DNA from: Siniperca chuatsi
Taxonomy: Eukaryota > Chordata > Actinopteri > Centrarchiformes > Sinipercidae
DNA: 64,000 bases
NCBI RefSeq assembly: GCF_020085105.1
Contig: NC_058056.1
Coordinates: 12,212,929 to 12,276,928 of the forward strand
Reading direction: 5' to 3'
Within the stretch, counting starts at the first letter, position 1; each line of letters starts with the position of its first letter. Under the pieces are notes generated by a model, which was not told the DNA's origin, searched no databases, and saw nothing but the letters and a program-made list of their open reading frames with translations. A program made the translations under genes and the position numbers. Positions 1 through 13,006 of the stretch are shown piece by piece.

Positions 1-2223
1 ACAAATGGAAATCTGATCCAAGTTTCCTGTGAAGGTATCAACACTAAATTATAAATCTGTTTTGGATAATTCAAGTTTCTCCTTTCATCTTGCTAGAATA
101 TGTAGCAGGTCTGTGCTTGTGCTTGTCATGTAATTCAGCGCCAGATGTAAGTATTGGACCATATTATTCGGCTTGATGGGAATCGGCAGCCATTGTTTAG
201 AGATTGCACCTGCTCCACTTGATTTGAATTGAATGAAATTCAGCAGTATTTGGCAGCGGAGGGGTGTTCCAACAATGCTTTGAAGCTTTCATTTCTAAAT
301 ATTTACTTTTCAAATCCCTGTTTTGTCCTGTTTAAATGCAGGTGTGGTCTGCTGCCTGTCATCTAAAGGAAGTCTATTAGCCTACTTAAGATTTCCAGTA
401 ACAAAAGCAACAAAAAGGCAGATTCCCAAATGGGTTTACCGTAACTTCTGTCAGAAATCATGATGATAACTTCACTTTGGAACACATGTTTATGATTTTG
501 TGAAAAATACAAATAGCTGGGATGCAGTCAGTTTATTTTGCTGTGACATGAGAGTTATGCAGTGATTCTGGATGTGGAAGTTCATAAAATGAAATATTGT
601 TATTCCATAAATAACATCACACTGTAGGCATTGCATTTCAAAGTAAGCTATCCGTTTTGTAATGTAGTTGTGGGATTTTATATTATATTAAAATTTCACT
701 TCCACCAGCAAAAGGTAAAAGGAAACCTCTTGGTCAAAATAAAACATCTTGGTCAAAATAAAACAGTACAATAACACTTAAAATGTAAGTCAAACTGTGT
801 CGAAAAAAGAAAACCACTTTGCGTTCCGTGACCTGTAATCATTTTATTGAGTAAAACAGAACTCAGTTCATCAACGCTGGCATGTTGATTAGATAATCAG
901 CTCAGTGTCTGTGATTTTATGGTCTTCCAAACAGCTTTGCCCACATTAGATCTGTGTTCGTGACTTAAAACACTCACACTGTAAATTTGTAAGCCACTAC
1001 AGCAAACAGGTTTTGTTGGCCTGTAAAGGTTTTACCGGCACTTTAGTAGCAGCGGGAGATTGGAGAGTGCGGACACATCAGCATTCCTTTCCAAACATGT
1101 CAGTTTGACCAAGGAGGAGTCTTAGGATTTCAGCCATGAGTATCATGTTCAGGAAACACTTCATGGCCAAGTAAAAATTAAAGAAACCCATTAAAACAGA
1201 TTGGCCAAGAAACTTTTTAAAAATGATCTTCCTGAATGCTGCCATAAATGGTCTGTCTTTGAGAGAGATGAGGAATCTGTCTGGTGAAGACTTTAACCAC
1301 GAGATAAAAGTAATTGATTTCAAGATTTTTCTTTCTATGCAGTTGTTTGTCTAGAAGGATAAAACACAATAGAATAGATAAAGATTAATTTGTTTAAGTT
1401 TAATTTAAGTTCTTACCTGTCTTGCTGAGCAAATACAGAATATTTGAATCCCACACATACACACACGTCTCTGTCAGGAAACTAGGCAGCGTCTACCTGC
1501 GCACCCTGACAATCTCTTCCTTGACATGATGGGGCTTGTTCAACTGTTACAGAGAATACTTCATTGTACCGCCTTGAGACAGACAAACTGACAACCAAGT
1601 CAGTTACAATGGTATTTCCCCCACTAATACAACCAAGTCAACTTTTACATTAAACTGCCAAACCAGTATCTCTTCTACCTTTGTCTATGCTGCTGCTTAC
1701 GTGAGTGTCCTTGGACATTTGATCCTTCTTTTTTTTTTTTGCTAATCCTTCCCAGTGTTAACTCCCTCTTGTATTGCAGAGCTCTCCAGGTGTGTTGCCG
1801 GTGAAAGTCTTCTTTGCCTAAGAGATAAGCCAGGTGAGGTCAGAGTACAAGAGCGTTTAGGCACGTAGGTGGAGCCTTTTCTTCGTTCCCCCCCCCCCCT
1901 TAGTTTATATTTGCAGTCATCCCCCTTTAGAATGGTTGCCAGCCGTCAGATGATATCATCCTTGTTGCGATGTCAGTTGGCCTTTTTAGTCTTAAGTGTT
2001 AAACTAAGTCCTGCTGGTTGGCTGGCTGCACCCATTACCTGCGCGAGAGTAGGTGCAAACCAGAAGCTGCTGATTTCATTCTTGTGATATTGAGACAGAC
2101 CGAAATGTGGGATAAACTACGGCGCACAACTCATTTCAAGAGCTGAATGGTCTGAATGTGTTTGAGAGAGGGGAAGAGTGAGAGAGGTTGAGTTTGAATA
2201 GGTTAGTGAGTGTACAACAGGTT

Positions 2224-2249
2224 GTGTGTGTGTGTGTGTGTGTGTGTGT
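2224..2249. repeat. (TG)n microsatellite
   Basis: Uninterrupted TG dinucleotide run of about 13 units. Confidence 0.9.
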
Positions 2250-4399
2250 TGTTTCATAGCTTATGTGCTTGTATCTAAAAGGAAGTCGTAGTCAGTGAGC
2301 AAAGAGGTCAGTCACCCAGAGGAGGGGGTTAACTGATCTCTAATCTCCATGTCATTGTCCCTCTGCTCTAGTGATTTCCTGATTTCCTGCTTACTGTTGG
2401 CTTGTCTAAAGCCCCGGAGTCCAGCCCACTCCACAGGCCCTTCTGCCTGACTGGAGGCCTATAGCTTCCCCATATCGTACTCAGACATGTATGTACAGGC
2501 ACGCTGGGTTGCACAAGAGAGATAACTTGTTGCATTGCCAATTCTCACGCCCCCAGCTTGCCTTTGCCTTTGGAATGCTATAGCAATACAATAATGAAAA
2601 TTGTGACAGCAAACTTTTTTCTGCTGTATGGAATTTGTGTTAAAAATGGCAGGGTTAAAGCATTTTCTTGTGCTCTCACAGGCAGTAATTGTTACTTGTG
2701 TTGATCATTCCCTTTTGGTTGTCTTGTGGTCTTTTTTTAAACTATTTAATCTGCTACAACCTGTGTCCTCGTGTTTTAAAGAGAATATATTAAAATCACC
2801 AACACGCCATCGTACTCTGATAGAAGTCTTATGATGAACACTGTGTTCCAGCAGAAAGGAGGACGCGGCTGTGGATCCCTTTTGTCCAGAGTCTTAATGT
2901 TTCTCCTTGTTCTCTAAATGTAAACATGCAGGGTGTGAAGGAAATGGACAAATGGTATCATTCACTATTCCTCCAGTCCTTTCAAACTGATCCAATAAAT
3001 AATAGGCGTGCCTCCTGATCCTCTCTTGTTCTCCCACTCTGCGCTCCAGTGCCAGAACAGTCTGCAAGACCAGACACAATTACTCACGCAAATGAAATTA
3101 TCATAACATTTACTCAAGACTGAAACTGAACATTTTTGAACATTTCTCTTCTGAGAAACCCTTTCCTTTCTCCACCTACAACCACAAAACTGTAGACAAT
3201 CAGAGTGAAGAGCTAGTTATCTGCGGTATTTGGGAATGACCTCACAAGACCTGCTGTCTGACCAAGGTTGGGCTCACTCTGTTAGTAGTGTTGTCATGCT
3301 ATGTAGCCTCTGGGCTAATGCGTTTAGCCCTAGCTGGATTTCTGTACAAGCATCTTTTCTAAGGCCTGACCATGGCAGTGTGGTGTGATGCAGCTGGGCC
3401 TGAAATCTGGGATGCTGCGCGTTTTTGTTGTTACAGGATAAAAAGTGTTTCCAGATATTGCTTTGACTGGCGCTAGAAGTCCAAACTGAGGCTTTGGTGG
3501 ATATTCTTCTGGCCCTTTGTTGTGTGTTCTCCAGCTTCCGCTGTATCAAGGCCCTTAGACAGCCAGCATTTAGACTAGCTTTGCAGCAAGAATTGTCTGA
3601 TTCTTTTATATGAAAAACATTTTTCGATGACAACAAACATAGACATAAACATAACAATTCAGCTTGTAGTACATCCATGAATTACCCAGAGTATGAACAG
3701 CATGGGACTAGAAAGTCAATTGCTTGCTTGAAAATGGACAGTCCACTACTCTATCTGTATATGTCTCTAAAACTGTTTATAGTAGCTACTCTTTGTAATG
3801 TTCTTTCATCAATTCTGGTGAGAACATCCAAGTTAGCACTTGTCATCATCCGGACCATTGTCGTCACTGTTTGTTATGACTCAATTATGAGCTTTTTGAA
3901 GGCGCTCCAACAGAAACTTGGCAGTCTGGCTGCTAAGAGGAAATGCAGACACTCCGTTGCATGACTGCCACATGACAAATTTCTGACACCAGTCAAAGTC
4001 CAGGTGTTATGTTATTTAATACCAACTGCAGACTCCTTAACACATGACAAAGCTCACAAAGCCTCAAATCAACAAAGTAAGGTCACGTCAGGTCCATCAC
4101 AGTAAGGAGGTGAATAGGATGGATAATTAATGGACGGATACAACAGACATTTCTGATGAAGTAATGTATATTGATGCAAAATACTATAACAGTAACAGTA
4201 AACATAATATAAAACAGTTTAATTATTTACGTTAGGTTTTAGACAAAAATATGTTGTGATGCCTGTTTTTTGCCTTCTAGCACCATCCTACATTGTTAAC
4301 CATTTACAAATGAGCTGAGGACTTTGTTCTACAACACTTAAAGCAAGAACTCACAGCATCTGTTTATCTGTCAGAGATATATTTTTTTAGGGTCATTCT

Positions 4400-4508
4400 A
4401 GTGGGCTATGGGTGTAAAATTCATACTATGGAGCTTTAATGTCCTGCGTTTGAATCTGGCCCCCCTCTCCTGTAATTCTCAACTGTCATCTGTCCAATAA
4501 AGGCAAAA
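4400..4508 (+). repeat. SINE-like repeat tail
   Basis: The segment carries a tRNA B-box-like stretch (cgtttgaatctgg near 4447), then a C/T-rich stretch, then the ending ccaataaaggcaaaa. This order resembles a short repeat found widely in percomorph genomes and UTRs. The tRNA-like 5' part is degenerate, so family assignment is from memory and tentative. Confidence 0.5.
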
Positions 4509-4534
4509 TTCCCCCCTCCAGAAAATGTTATATA

Positions 4535-5462
4535 CACTACCACTCAAAAGTTTGGAGTCCCCTGCCACAAAAGCTTGATTCGGTACAAAATCATGCAGCA
4601 TCCCAGATTTCAGGCTGAGAGGAATACTCTATGTTTTTGAAAGGTCTTTCATGCTTTTAGGTTGTAGAAAGTCCTCTTTACAAATAGATGTTATTTTGTA
4701 TGAAGGGTTTGCAAAAAAGTAATGTTTTGTACATGGAGAACAAAACGCTGTACAATGGTTTAACCAGACTGACAACTGAAAAGGCAGAAAGAGGCAAAGA
4801 TACCTCTGAACAACAGATAAATAAGAATATAAGAAATCAGTAATTGGGAAAAGAAATTGGAAGATGGGCAGATTTAAATAGGAACAGGTTCCTGTTTCAA
4901 TGTCAAGTGCACAATAATGCCTATAACAAGCTGGAATTAACAGGCGTGTAACTTTAGCAAGGCTATTCTTAAAACTTCAAAATAGAAATAGTAGGTTAGT
5001 CTAGGGTTAGCACTACTGGAATTGGATCACAGAATAGCGGCTGAACATACTATGGACTGACAAATCACAGTTTAAACCTGTTCAGTCTAACCACTGAGTA
5101 GACTGCAGAGGGCCCAAAGAAAAATGGCTTCCCAAAATATTTAGAGCCCAATTGCAAGCACAGTTGTGGTTCAAAAATGATCTAGGGTCACTTACGCTTT
5201 TCTGGACAGGAAAACAAATTCAAAATCTAAGAGTATTTTGGGGAAAAAAATTGTTAAAACAGTATTCTCCTCTGTCATGCAACACTGTGGAGACATCGAC
5301 CAAATAGAAGTTTTAATCATTTATTTATTCTAAAACTCTTTCAAATCTAAATAAGACAGTTGGTGTATAATTATGCTGTTTTTTTCTGTTAAAATAGCCA
5401 TTATTGAAGGAAAGAAGAAACACATCAATATATCAGGTGACTCCAAACTTTGGGTGGTAGTG
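4535..5462. mobile_element. Degenerate Tc1/mariner-like transposon (about 930 bp)
   Basis: The left end (cactaccactcaaaagtttg at 4535) is the inverted counterpart of the right end (caaactttgggtggtagtg at 5444-5462), and both are bordered by TA, the Tc1/mariner target site. The interior around 4860-5110 resembles a decayed Tc1-type transposase: short matches such as the region coding for the 'W..DES' motif (atggactgacaaatcacag near 5051) are visible, but frames are broken. At about 930 bp it is shorter than a full ~1.3-1.6 kb element. It is therefore a dead or non-autonomous copy inside the presumed dnajc17 intron. Confidence 0.8.
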
Positions 5463-7099
5463 TAATTGGTAATTTTGTGCTATTATACAGAGAAATCTTG
5501 TACTTGTTTTGATCTCTTTGTTGCGCCCACAGACTTATAAAATGTTTAGAGATCTCCATTTCATTTTTGCTGGATTGCGTTAAAAAAAGTTTAATGTACA
5601 TATGCATAACTCATAATAACATACAATTTTTTTCCCAGTGAATGTGGGTGGTCAGTATAGGCTGGGAATGTACTGCTGTGTCTCCTGGTATTGAATCATT
5701 AGTCATTATAAAATCATGGTTGGGACATCTAGATTGTTTTGAAGACTGGAGATACAATTTAAACAGTGTTTATTCTTCACATTAAATAGATAAGGAAATG
5801 TTAATGTGGGAACACATATGTACAAACACAGAGTGAACAAACATTAAAAAAAAAAAAGTAAAAAAAAAAATAGTTTGGAACCTTGATTTTCATTTTTGTC
5901 TCCCCTCACAATGCCTGAGCTCTTTTTGGTTCAGACTGCATTCATGGCCCCTTTTGTTTTAATGGGAAATCTGTTGCAATCAGAGGGCTTTTCCTGGAAG
6001 GCCAGGATGTGAAAGACATAATTTTGCTTTTACAACGATGTATTGTTGGATATTAAAGAGGCCAAACCCCCCACATCTCCCTGTTCTAGGATCCCTGAGC
6101 TCATCCATCATAAAGAGAAATGCCAGGGCACCAGGAGTTCAGGTCTTTTACTGCCATTTCTCGCTTCACTGTTTATTTCCTTTCCTTTTCCTATAACTTA
6201 ACAGTTTCCAAAGGCACTCTTCGTCCAACAGGCTTCTATTCTATCCAATCCTGTGACTGCGTACAACCACATGCGTACACGTCCACACATACACACACCT
6301 ACTTAGTTCATGGCACCTCACATCCACTGATGCCTTTTTCCCCCTTCCCTTCACCTTTGAATGTTACTGGCTGAAGTCACGCAACTACCACTACCTGCAC
6401 ACAGTGTTCATTCAGGCACTGTACTACCTTTGCACCATAATGTCAAAGATCTGTAATTTTTATTTTATTGACAAGCTTTAGAAATCAGCTTTGTGTTTTA
6501 TCTTACGTTTTTGTCACTGCTGTAAAGGACTATCTGACTTTGATTTGAGAAAATAGGGCAATATGAAGCGTCTCTTTTTTTCTGTTCCAGCTCGACTTTG
6601 TGATTTAGATTTTTAAAATAACTGTATTTAACATACAGTGAATGTCTTTCCCAGTGTAATTTCAAGCGTGTCTGTAAATTCTGCAGCTTGCATATAGAAT
6701 AATTGTCACAGTCAATGATCTGTAGATTTGTTCATGAAGACTACATCTGTAGAGCTTTTGCTGTTCAGACACATGGCTTTTGCTATCAAATGAAAGGAGG
6801 TCTTGTCTTGGAGTTCCATTCAAAAACCAGATGTTCACAGGCATGGAAAGGGTTAAATACAGGAAGTCGATTTGGGCCTAAATCTCTATGTAGTGTTTGT
6901 TCTTCACTAACAAAAACAGTATAATAGACCAGACCTTTGGGGCTTTATGTCTGCTGTGTCTCATAATGAATGATGATTAATCCTCTACCATTGACGAAGC
7001 TTGAGTTTTGTCTGCAGAAGAATTTCCCCTTGGCTCCAGTGTTGCATGTGTAGTACCCCTGCCCGCTGCCTGTTTGTTTGAGTTAGCAGTAGTGCTCGG

Positions 7100-7100
<1 letters not shown>

Positions 7101-7171
<71 letters not shown>
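7101..7171. repeat. (CA)n microsatellite
   Basis: About 35 uninterrupted CA units. Open frames of poly-His/Thr or Cys/Val across it are artefacts of the repeat. Confidence 0.95.
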
Positions 7172-7172
<1 letters not shown>

Positions 7173-7679
7173 TTAATTCTAAATAAGTGTTCGCCTCTCA
7201 TAAATCACCTACTCCATAGCTCAGTGACACACACACACATTTAGAAACGTGCACTATGCCACCACACACACTCCAGATAAATAGTTCCTTGATTAACTTC
7301 GCCAGAGTGCATTAGAGGCAGAAATGTTAGCCTGGACCACAGAGCAGGCTTGTTAAGAAAAAGCCACTTCTTCTCTTGGCTGCAAAGAGTATAAAATCAC
7401 TTCTTGGCTCAGTGACCATCCAGTTAGAGATATCTGATGGCTGATGGTGTTAATAAGTAAATCAAGTTATCGAATACAAATTGGTAACCTCTCAGGCTGC
7501 AAGGTTAAGAGACAGTAAGCATGAAATGGCAAATATATCAACTAAAAATCTTTTGTATGTCACTACAGTGTAGTTGAAATAATGCAATCAGCCAAGAGGC
7601 GTTGGTCAACCAAATGTTCTGTGAGAGTGCTCAACTTCAAGCTTCTAATGTCCAGTTCAATACTTTGAGCATATGTTGC

Positions 7680-7711
7680 CTGTTTGTCATATGTTTGTCA
7701 TATGTTTGTCA

Positions 7712-7796
<85 letters not shown>
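7680..7796. repeat. 11-bp triplication followed by (TC)n and (GT)n
   Basis: Three copies of an 11-bp unit (tttgtcatatg-like) run into about 35 TC units (7714-7784) and a short GT run (7785-7796). It is a compound microsatellite with a minisatellite-like lead-in. Confidence 0.9.
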
Positions 7797-8792
7797 TTCT
7801 CCTTTTGTAGTCATTTACATTCAGGCCCAGTAAGAAGCAACACTACAATTAACTATTTAACACATTTTAAGGGACAGAGTCAAAAGCACTGTCACTGACA
7901 GTGCATAACAAAATAATCATGATCTCTGTACTATCTGATTTTGATTTGTTAAGAGACCAAGTAAAGAAAAAGGAAATGAGCCTAAAGGCAAAATAGTCTT
8001 GCTTTTGTTCTTGCTGTGTGTCTCCTCTTTCTGGGTGGCAATGAAGTTGTGTGGTTTCCCGTTTAGCTGCATCAATGGATCTACAGTGGATCTGTAAATC
8101 TACAGTGTGTGTACAGATGGGCAACAAATTAATGAGTAGAGAAACGTAACGAATGGAGATGCTTCCATACAGAGCACGAATGGTTTGAGGAGTATGAAAA
8201 TAATGCGAATAAAATGCTATGGCCTTAACAGTCAACATTTTTGACCGATGTGTTAGACACGTCTTCATCATCAAAACAAAATGACGTGAATATTTTTTAG
8301 AAGAGTAGTGGTCTTCCCTCCAGTAGACGTCCAGAGACTAGTGCTTGTGTTCAAACCCTTTTTAAAGTAAGAAACCCCCTCTTTAGCTTGTGATAATTTG
8401 CTGGAAAATGGTCTTTTCTGTTAAATTTTTTAGACAGTGGCATTCTCATCTTATAGTCTAGTCCATACTCTTCCTTCTCTATTGCATATAAACACGCTTA
8501 TTTCCTCACATACTCATTCACTCGTGCTCACATGCTTACATACTCACACACATCTCACTCAAACACACATGAAGGAATGGTGTAATGTGCAGCTGATCTG
8601 ACAACTTGTGCTGGGGGAACACAGTGGCCACCTGCGCTGCAAGATGCCTCCTGCTGTGAGTGTGTGCGTGTTACGCTGTCTGACTCACAGCACTGGTGGT
8701 ATTCATGATGTCATTACTGGCCTGGAGTCAGGCTAGGGTGTGCTGTTTGGAGGCCTAGCCATGTGCTGATGTCACATAGCTAATCCTCAGCT

Positions 8793-8796
<4 letters not shown>

Positions 8797-8834
<38 letters not shown>
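8797..8834. repeat. (TG)n microsatellite
   Basis: About 19 TG units. A short CA-rich tract follows at 8959-8980. Confidence 0.9.
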
Positions 8835-8836
<2 letters not shown>

Positions 8837-9802
8837 TGTGCGTTTTACTACCATCCTGCCTCTGCGGTGGCCTTGTGCCCTCCTCTATTGGCTTTGTACA
8901 GGGGGCCCATTGTTTGTGTTCTGTGGTTTCCTACTCACCCTGGGCCCCAGTGTTACTGCAACACACACGCACACACACATGCATACGTATACAACCAAGT
9001 GTTTAGTTACAGAGTGATGCACTGGCTAAACATGTACATTGTAAGTTTACACCCGAGGCAAGGAAACATCCCTCATTCTGAGAAGAAATGCGTCACACTG
9101 CCCATAAAGCACCTGTTAATGCTCAAAGTTCTCCTACATCATTAGCCTGGTACAGTCCACCCGTGACCACACCGGGTAGAGAATAGGTGAGACCAATTCT
9201 GGCTTGAAATTTTTCAGGTGCACTTAAGTGTAGTGGCCAGTAGAGAGCAGCGCCGAGTCTAGATATATTTGATGAAGAAGAGGGAGTATTTTCAGCAGCT
9301 TCCTTGTGTACTTGCTTGTGTTTTGTTTAATTTGAAGATGTAAGAGTTGTTTATTTACCTAATGGCGTTCGCGTGATATTTCAGAGTTACGTGTCAGACA
9401 AGAGCTTGAGCTCACATTACTGGAATGATAATAGCAGCTTTCCTCAATCCAGGGGCAGGGTGGAGAGAGAGAGGGGGTGACTTCCCCTCACCGACCCTCG
9501 CCTCTATTCTTCCTCCATACTTACCCTCTTTCTCTCAGCACATGGATGCTGGAGTCCTTGTGATGTTTTCCAGATGCCTTAGCTCAGCGAGCGCATTGAC
9601 AAAAACCTACCTCTCCTCTTCCAATCGCTCTCACTCGCTCTCTCCCAGTCTTTCATGCACACACTCACTCGCTCTCCCCTGCAGCTCACTGTCTTGTTAA
9701 AGAGACACTTCTTGGCCCAGCAGACTTCCTGGATATAATCCTTTAAAACAATGGGTTACTCTGTGGACACATGGCCTCCCTCCCTTTCAAAATAGGATGA
9801 TG

Positions 9803-9805
<3 letters not shown>

Positions 9806-9868
<63 letters not shown>
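9806..9868. repeat. (TG)n microsatellite
   Basis: About 31 TG units followed by a short alternating TA/CA stretch. Confidence 0.95.
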
Positions 9869-9871
<3 letters not shown>

Positions 9872-10029
9872 ATACATATATGCACATATAAGCATCACCC
9901 TAAGTGCATATTTTAAAAAGTATCTCCTTTCTTCTTTAGAGTCCCTCTTCTTGTGCCTGGATGTGTGTGCTGGCCTGTGTGTGGCATTTGTGACCGCACA
10001 GATTGTAACCTGTTTGTTTGTGTGTTTGT

Positions 10030-10034
<5 letters not shown>

Positions 10035-10074
<40 letters not shown>
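10035..10074. repeat. (GT)n microsatellite
   Basis: About 20 GT units preceded by imperfect tgtttg and tgta units from about 10010. Confidence 0.9.
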
Positions 10075-10077
<3 letters not shown>

Positions 10078-10837
10078 CCTGTGTTCTACCCTGCTTGATT
10101 AGCCATTAGCCAGCGACTGCCAGGCCTAATCCCAGCCCTCATTTTGGGGTTTAATGACCTCAGGCAGCGGAATTACCCTGTCACAGTTGCTCTGCGGGCA
10201 GCTGTCTCATGCATGTGCACTGTGCCGTCATACTGATGGCAACTGAGATGAGAGCGTCCGTCCGAGTCCGCCTCTCCTCCGCTCTGCACCCATAGACCCG
10301 GTCGTGAAAGCAAACAGAGTGGACAGTGACAGTGGTGTCATTTGCTCCGTGTGCTGCCCTGATATAAAATACAGACATGTTTGACTTTTCTATGACTCCC
10401 TGCCAGTGTAATGGCTCATTAGAAATTTTCCTTGAATATTGATTTAAAGGGCCACACACAGTGATTAGTTTACTTGTGGGGAGTACTACACGTCCTGTGA
10501 ACACAGTTGATGTGATGTCATCAGGGTTTTCTGGGCTTGGGCTTGGAGACTACAAATTTATAACAGAAGGCCTGCCTGCAACAAACTGAAGGTGTGGAGT
10601 CTGAAAGACATTTAGCAGGCTCAGAGTGAATAATTAAAGGGTGCTAGTGGTTGCATTATGGGAAATGTGGGATACAGGGGGATTTGGATATCTCTAAGTC
10701 GGGATATCTCTGCCTCTGTTGCTTAGATTTTGACTATTATTTTTTGAATCTGTCACTTGTGAGTCCCTAAACTTTATGGAAGTGCAATGCTAAATTGATG
10801 GAGTATGCTTTCAAGAAAAAACTGATATTGATTGATT

Positions 10838-11025
10838 TTTTTATTTTTTTTTGGTCCATAAAATGTCAGAAAATAGTGACAAAAGCCAATCACAATGTCC
10901 CGTAAACCCAAAATGAAGTCTTCAGTTGGTTGTTTTGTCTGACCAACACTCCAAAACCCAAACTTATTCAGTTTGCAATGATATAAAACATCCATTAATC
11001 TATCTCGACTTATCTATTAATCAAC
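10838..11025. repeat. Dispersed short fish repeat
   Basis: The segment contains aaaatgtcagaaaatagtga, then cagttggttgttttgtctga and ccaacactccaaaacccaaa. This phrase order matches a short interspersed repeat that I recall as abundant in percomorph genomes. It ends about 230 bp before the dnajc17 acceptor. No terminal structure is resolved. Confidence 0.5.
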
Positions 11026-11254
11026 TATAATCTTTTTGTTTGTAAATCTTTAAAAAATGTAATGAATTCTTGGGCTCAAATACACACATTACAGTCTGAT
11101 TTTATGTGTATTAAACACAGAAATTACACAGATTGGGCCTAAAAGTTATAATATGTGCTTTCAGATCATATGTGGTCTTTGTAACATTTTCATTTTCATT
11201 TTCATGTTCTAATCATACCATGTTTGACATTGTATGTATATCTCTCTCCTGCAG

Positions 11255-11380
11255 GGCTCCCTGACAAATGAGCGCGACTATGAGAGCGTGGTGATGATGA
11301 GGATGAGGCAGGCTGCTGAGCGACAGAGACTCATAGAACAAATGCAGAGAGACGATGATGGGGACGGTGCCAGGCCATAG
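11255..11380 (+). CDS. dnajc17: DnaJ homolog subfamily C member 17, last coding exon (partial gene)
   Basis: DNAJC17 is an Hsp40-family protein with an N-terminal J domain, a central charged coiled region and an RRM; it associates with the spliceosome in the nucleus. Only the terminal 41 codons plus TAG are here. The exon starts right after a consensus acceptor (ctctctcctgcag) in phase 0. It encodes a segment beginning [13 protein letters not shown], then [18 protein letters not shown], then an acidic tail ending GARP. From memory this closely matches the human C-terminus ([19 protein letters not shown]). The tail past the helix is short and acidic in both. The J domain and RRM must lie to the left, outside the window or unrecognised. 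The tail-to-tail arrangement with gchfr agrees with the human locus and supports the call. Confidence 0.9.
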   Translation, partial: GSLTNERDYESVVMMRMRQAAERQRLIEQMQRDDDGDGARP

Positions 11381-11506
11381 CACAGCAGGACCCAGCCCGG
11401 TACCAGCCTGCAACTGTTAATGAATGAACCTGTTTCAGGCTTTAGTTTCATAAAGCCTCTTAAGTGTTTTGTTATAATTTTTTGTATGTAATACACTGTG
11501 GGGCAA

Positions 11507-11512
11507 AATAAA
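11507..11512 (+). terminator. dnajc17: Poly(A) signal AATAAA of dnajc17
   Basis: A canonical AATAAA lies 127 bp after the stop codon, followed by T-rich sequence. This gives a 3' UTR of about 150 bp. Confidence 0.75.
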
Positions 11513-12559
11513 TCTTTTTAATAACTAAAAATATAGTTTTTTTCCCCCCAAATCTGTTATTTTATCAGTGTGTTATGTCTTTTCTTTTAATGAGAACGTA
11601 GGATGACTGAGAAAGGTACAGCGTAGAGAAGAAGTGAGGGCTCCTGCAGGATTCAGTGATAAGCTGTGTGGTCCCAGAGGTAGGAGTCTTAATACTCAGG
11701 CTGCAGGGATGAATCAGTGCTGCACACTGTCTAGTGTAACCATATTGTATCAATGCATGGATGCCAATGATATTTTGATAACTTATTAGTGATCAATATT
11801 TTAATTGCAGATTGATTGCAATTCTGTGTGGATACAAAATTTACTCTGTTAACTTGACCATTTAGTTTGCTGCATTAAACTGAGATTAACAGATATTTAA
11901 TTTAAATTCTATTAGATAATATTTTCACAGTGTCTTAGTAGTTTTTCGGATGATTTGTGGGATGTAATTTGCAGTCATAAAAAGAATAAATTGCAATATA
12001 TCTTAACACAATACAATGTATCACAAATAATTCGGAATCTCAAAAATATTGCATCCCGGCTGATGCATCATTATAATATTGTACTATGGTGCCAATACAC
12101 CAACCCTGAGCACTAATAAATAAGTTGGTCATTCAAGATGTAAGGCATCCGGTGAGTATCTTTCTTCTGTCATTGTGTTATAAAAGAGCCAGAGGAGGTT
12201 AGCTGTGACAACTCATTACTTTATTATTGTAGCCAATTCAATGTAATGTAAAAATCATTATTTTCTGTTGTCTGCATACACAATCAGTAACTCTGTGAAA
12301 CGAGTGTTGCAGCAATCCAAACCGCAGACCGTGCAATGCGACTGCATGGAAATCATTTCTCCCCCATGTTAAACCAGAAATCAGGCCGACATAGGAACAC
12401 TTGGTAGGCTTTTACAGGAATTCACTTGACGAAAAGTGAACATACTCTGACCTGGGTATTCAATATATCTAAAGCTCTACTCCTGACTGAAGAGGCCTTG
12501 CAGACTGCAATTACTATGCAAAGCATTTATTTTACAATACTGTTCAAAATATTGTAGAT

Positions 12560-12902
12560 CAGGGGTTCCCAATCTGTGGGCCAAGAACCTCCAAGGGGTC
12601 CCAAGATTAATCTGAGGGGTCAGAAGATTATTAAAGGGATAATAAAGGGGAAAATATTTCTGTTACATAAAATGTTAATTTCTGACTTTTCCCCCAATAT
12701 TAGTTGTGAAACACTGGATACTACCTCTTCAGTACTCTTAAAAACCCTTCAAATTAAACAATTCAAGAAGGATAAAAACATTATTTGGTTGAAATGCTCA
12801 TAACTGATGACCACACATAGGCCATAATTTGTGATTAGGGGGTAGCAAGTAGGCATGGCTTAATTTTAAGGAGTCACAAGCCAAAAAGATTGGGAACCCC
12901 TG
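12560..12902. mobile_element. hAT-like MITE with perfect 16-bp terminal inverted repeats
   Basis: The left end caggggttcccaatct (12560-12575) is the exact reverse complement of the right end agattgggaacccctg (12887-12902). The 343-bp body encodes nothing recognisable. The flanking 8-mers do not match, so a target-site duplication is not preserved. A related, more decayed copy lies near 37440-37717; both share an 'atctgaggggtc.gaagat' phrase and a 'caagccaaaaagattgggaacc' end. Confidence 0.75.
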
Positions 12903-13006
12903 ATTAAATTTTAGATCATCAATAACTTATAGAGAAAAGGCCCTTATAGTAATTAAAAATTGTCACATGCAACATTTTTTTTTAACTTTCTACAAATAGT
13001 TTTACT

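Larger units (their letters stand above)
1..11254 (+). other. dnajc17: Probable long 3'-terminal intron of dnajc17 (no exon recognised)
   Basis: No stretch on either strand encodes the J domain, the RRM or the coiled region expected upstream of the dnajc17 last exon, so this segment is inferred to be intron (or intron plus unrelated DNA) of that gene. It ends in a consensus acceptor, a pyrimidine-rich run then cag at 11235-11254. It holds a Tc1-like relic (4535-5462), a SINE-like tail (~4400-4508), a dispersed fish repeat (~10838-11025), six dinucleotide arrays and a 19-bp direct duplication (728-765). The human gene is also long for a ~300-residue product, so a long intron is plausible. The inference fails if another gene lies here that I did not recognise. 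Confidence 0.5.

Noticed and set aside
1078..1323. Minus-strand 81-codon hydrophobic frame
   Set aside because: It looks membrane-like but begins at a TTG rather than ATG, has no splice context and matches no family I recognise; AT-rich sequence gives such frames by chance.
3274..3678. 134-codon minus-strand open frame
   Set aside because: No recognisable domain, no conserved neighbours, and it lies in presumed intron sequence.
4438..4508. Possible tRNA gene from a B-box-like stretch
   Set aside because: No matching A box, acceptor stem or anticodon arm; it fits a SINE-like tail better.
6977..7244. Poly-Cys/Val and poly-His/Thr open frames
   Set aside because: They are translations of the (CA)n array, as are similar frames near 8800, 9807, 55206-55611 and 61352-61543.
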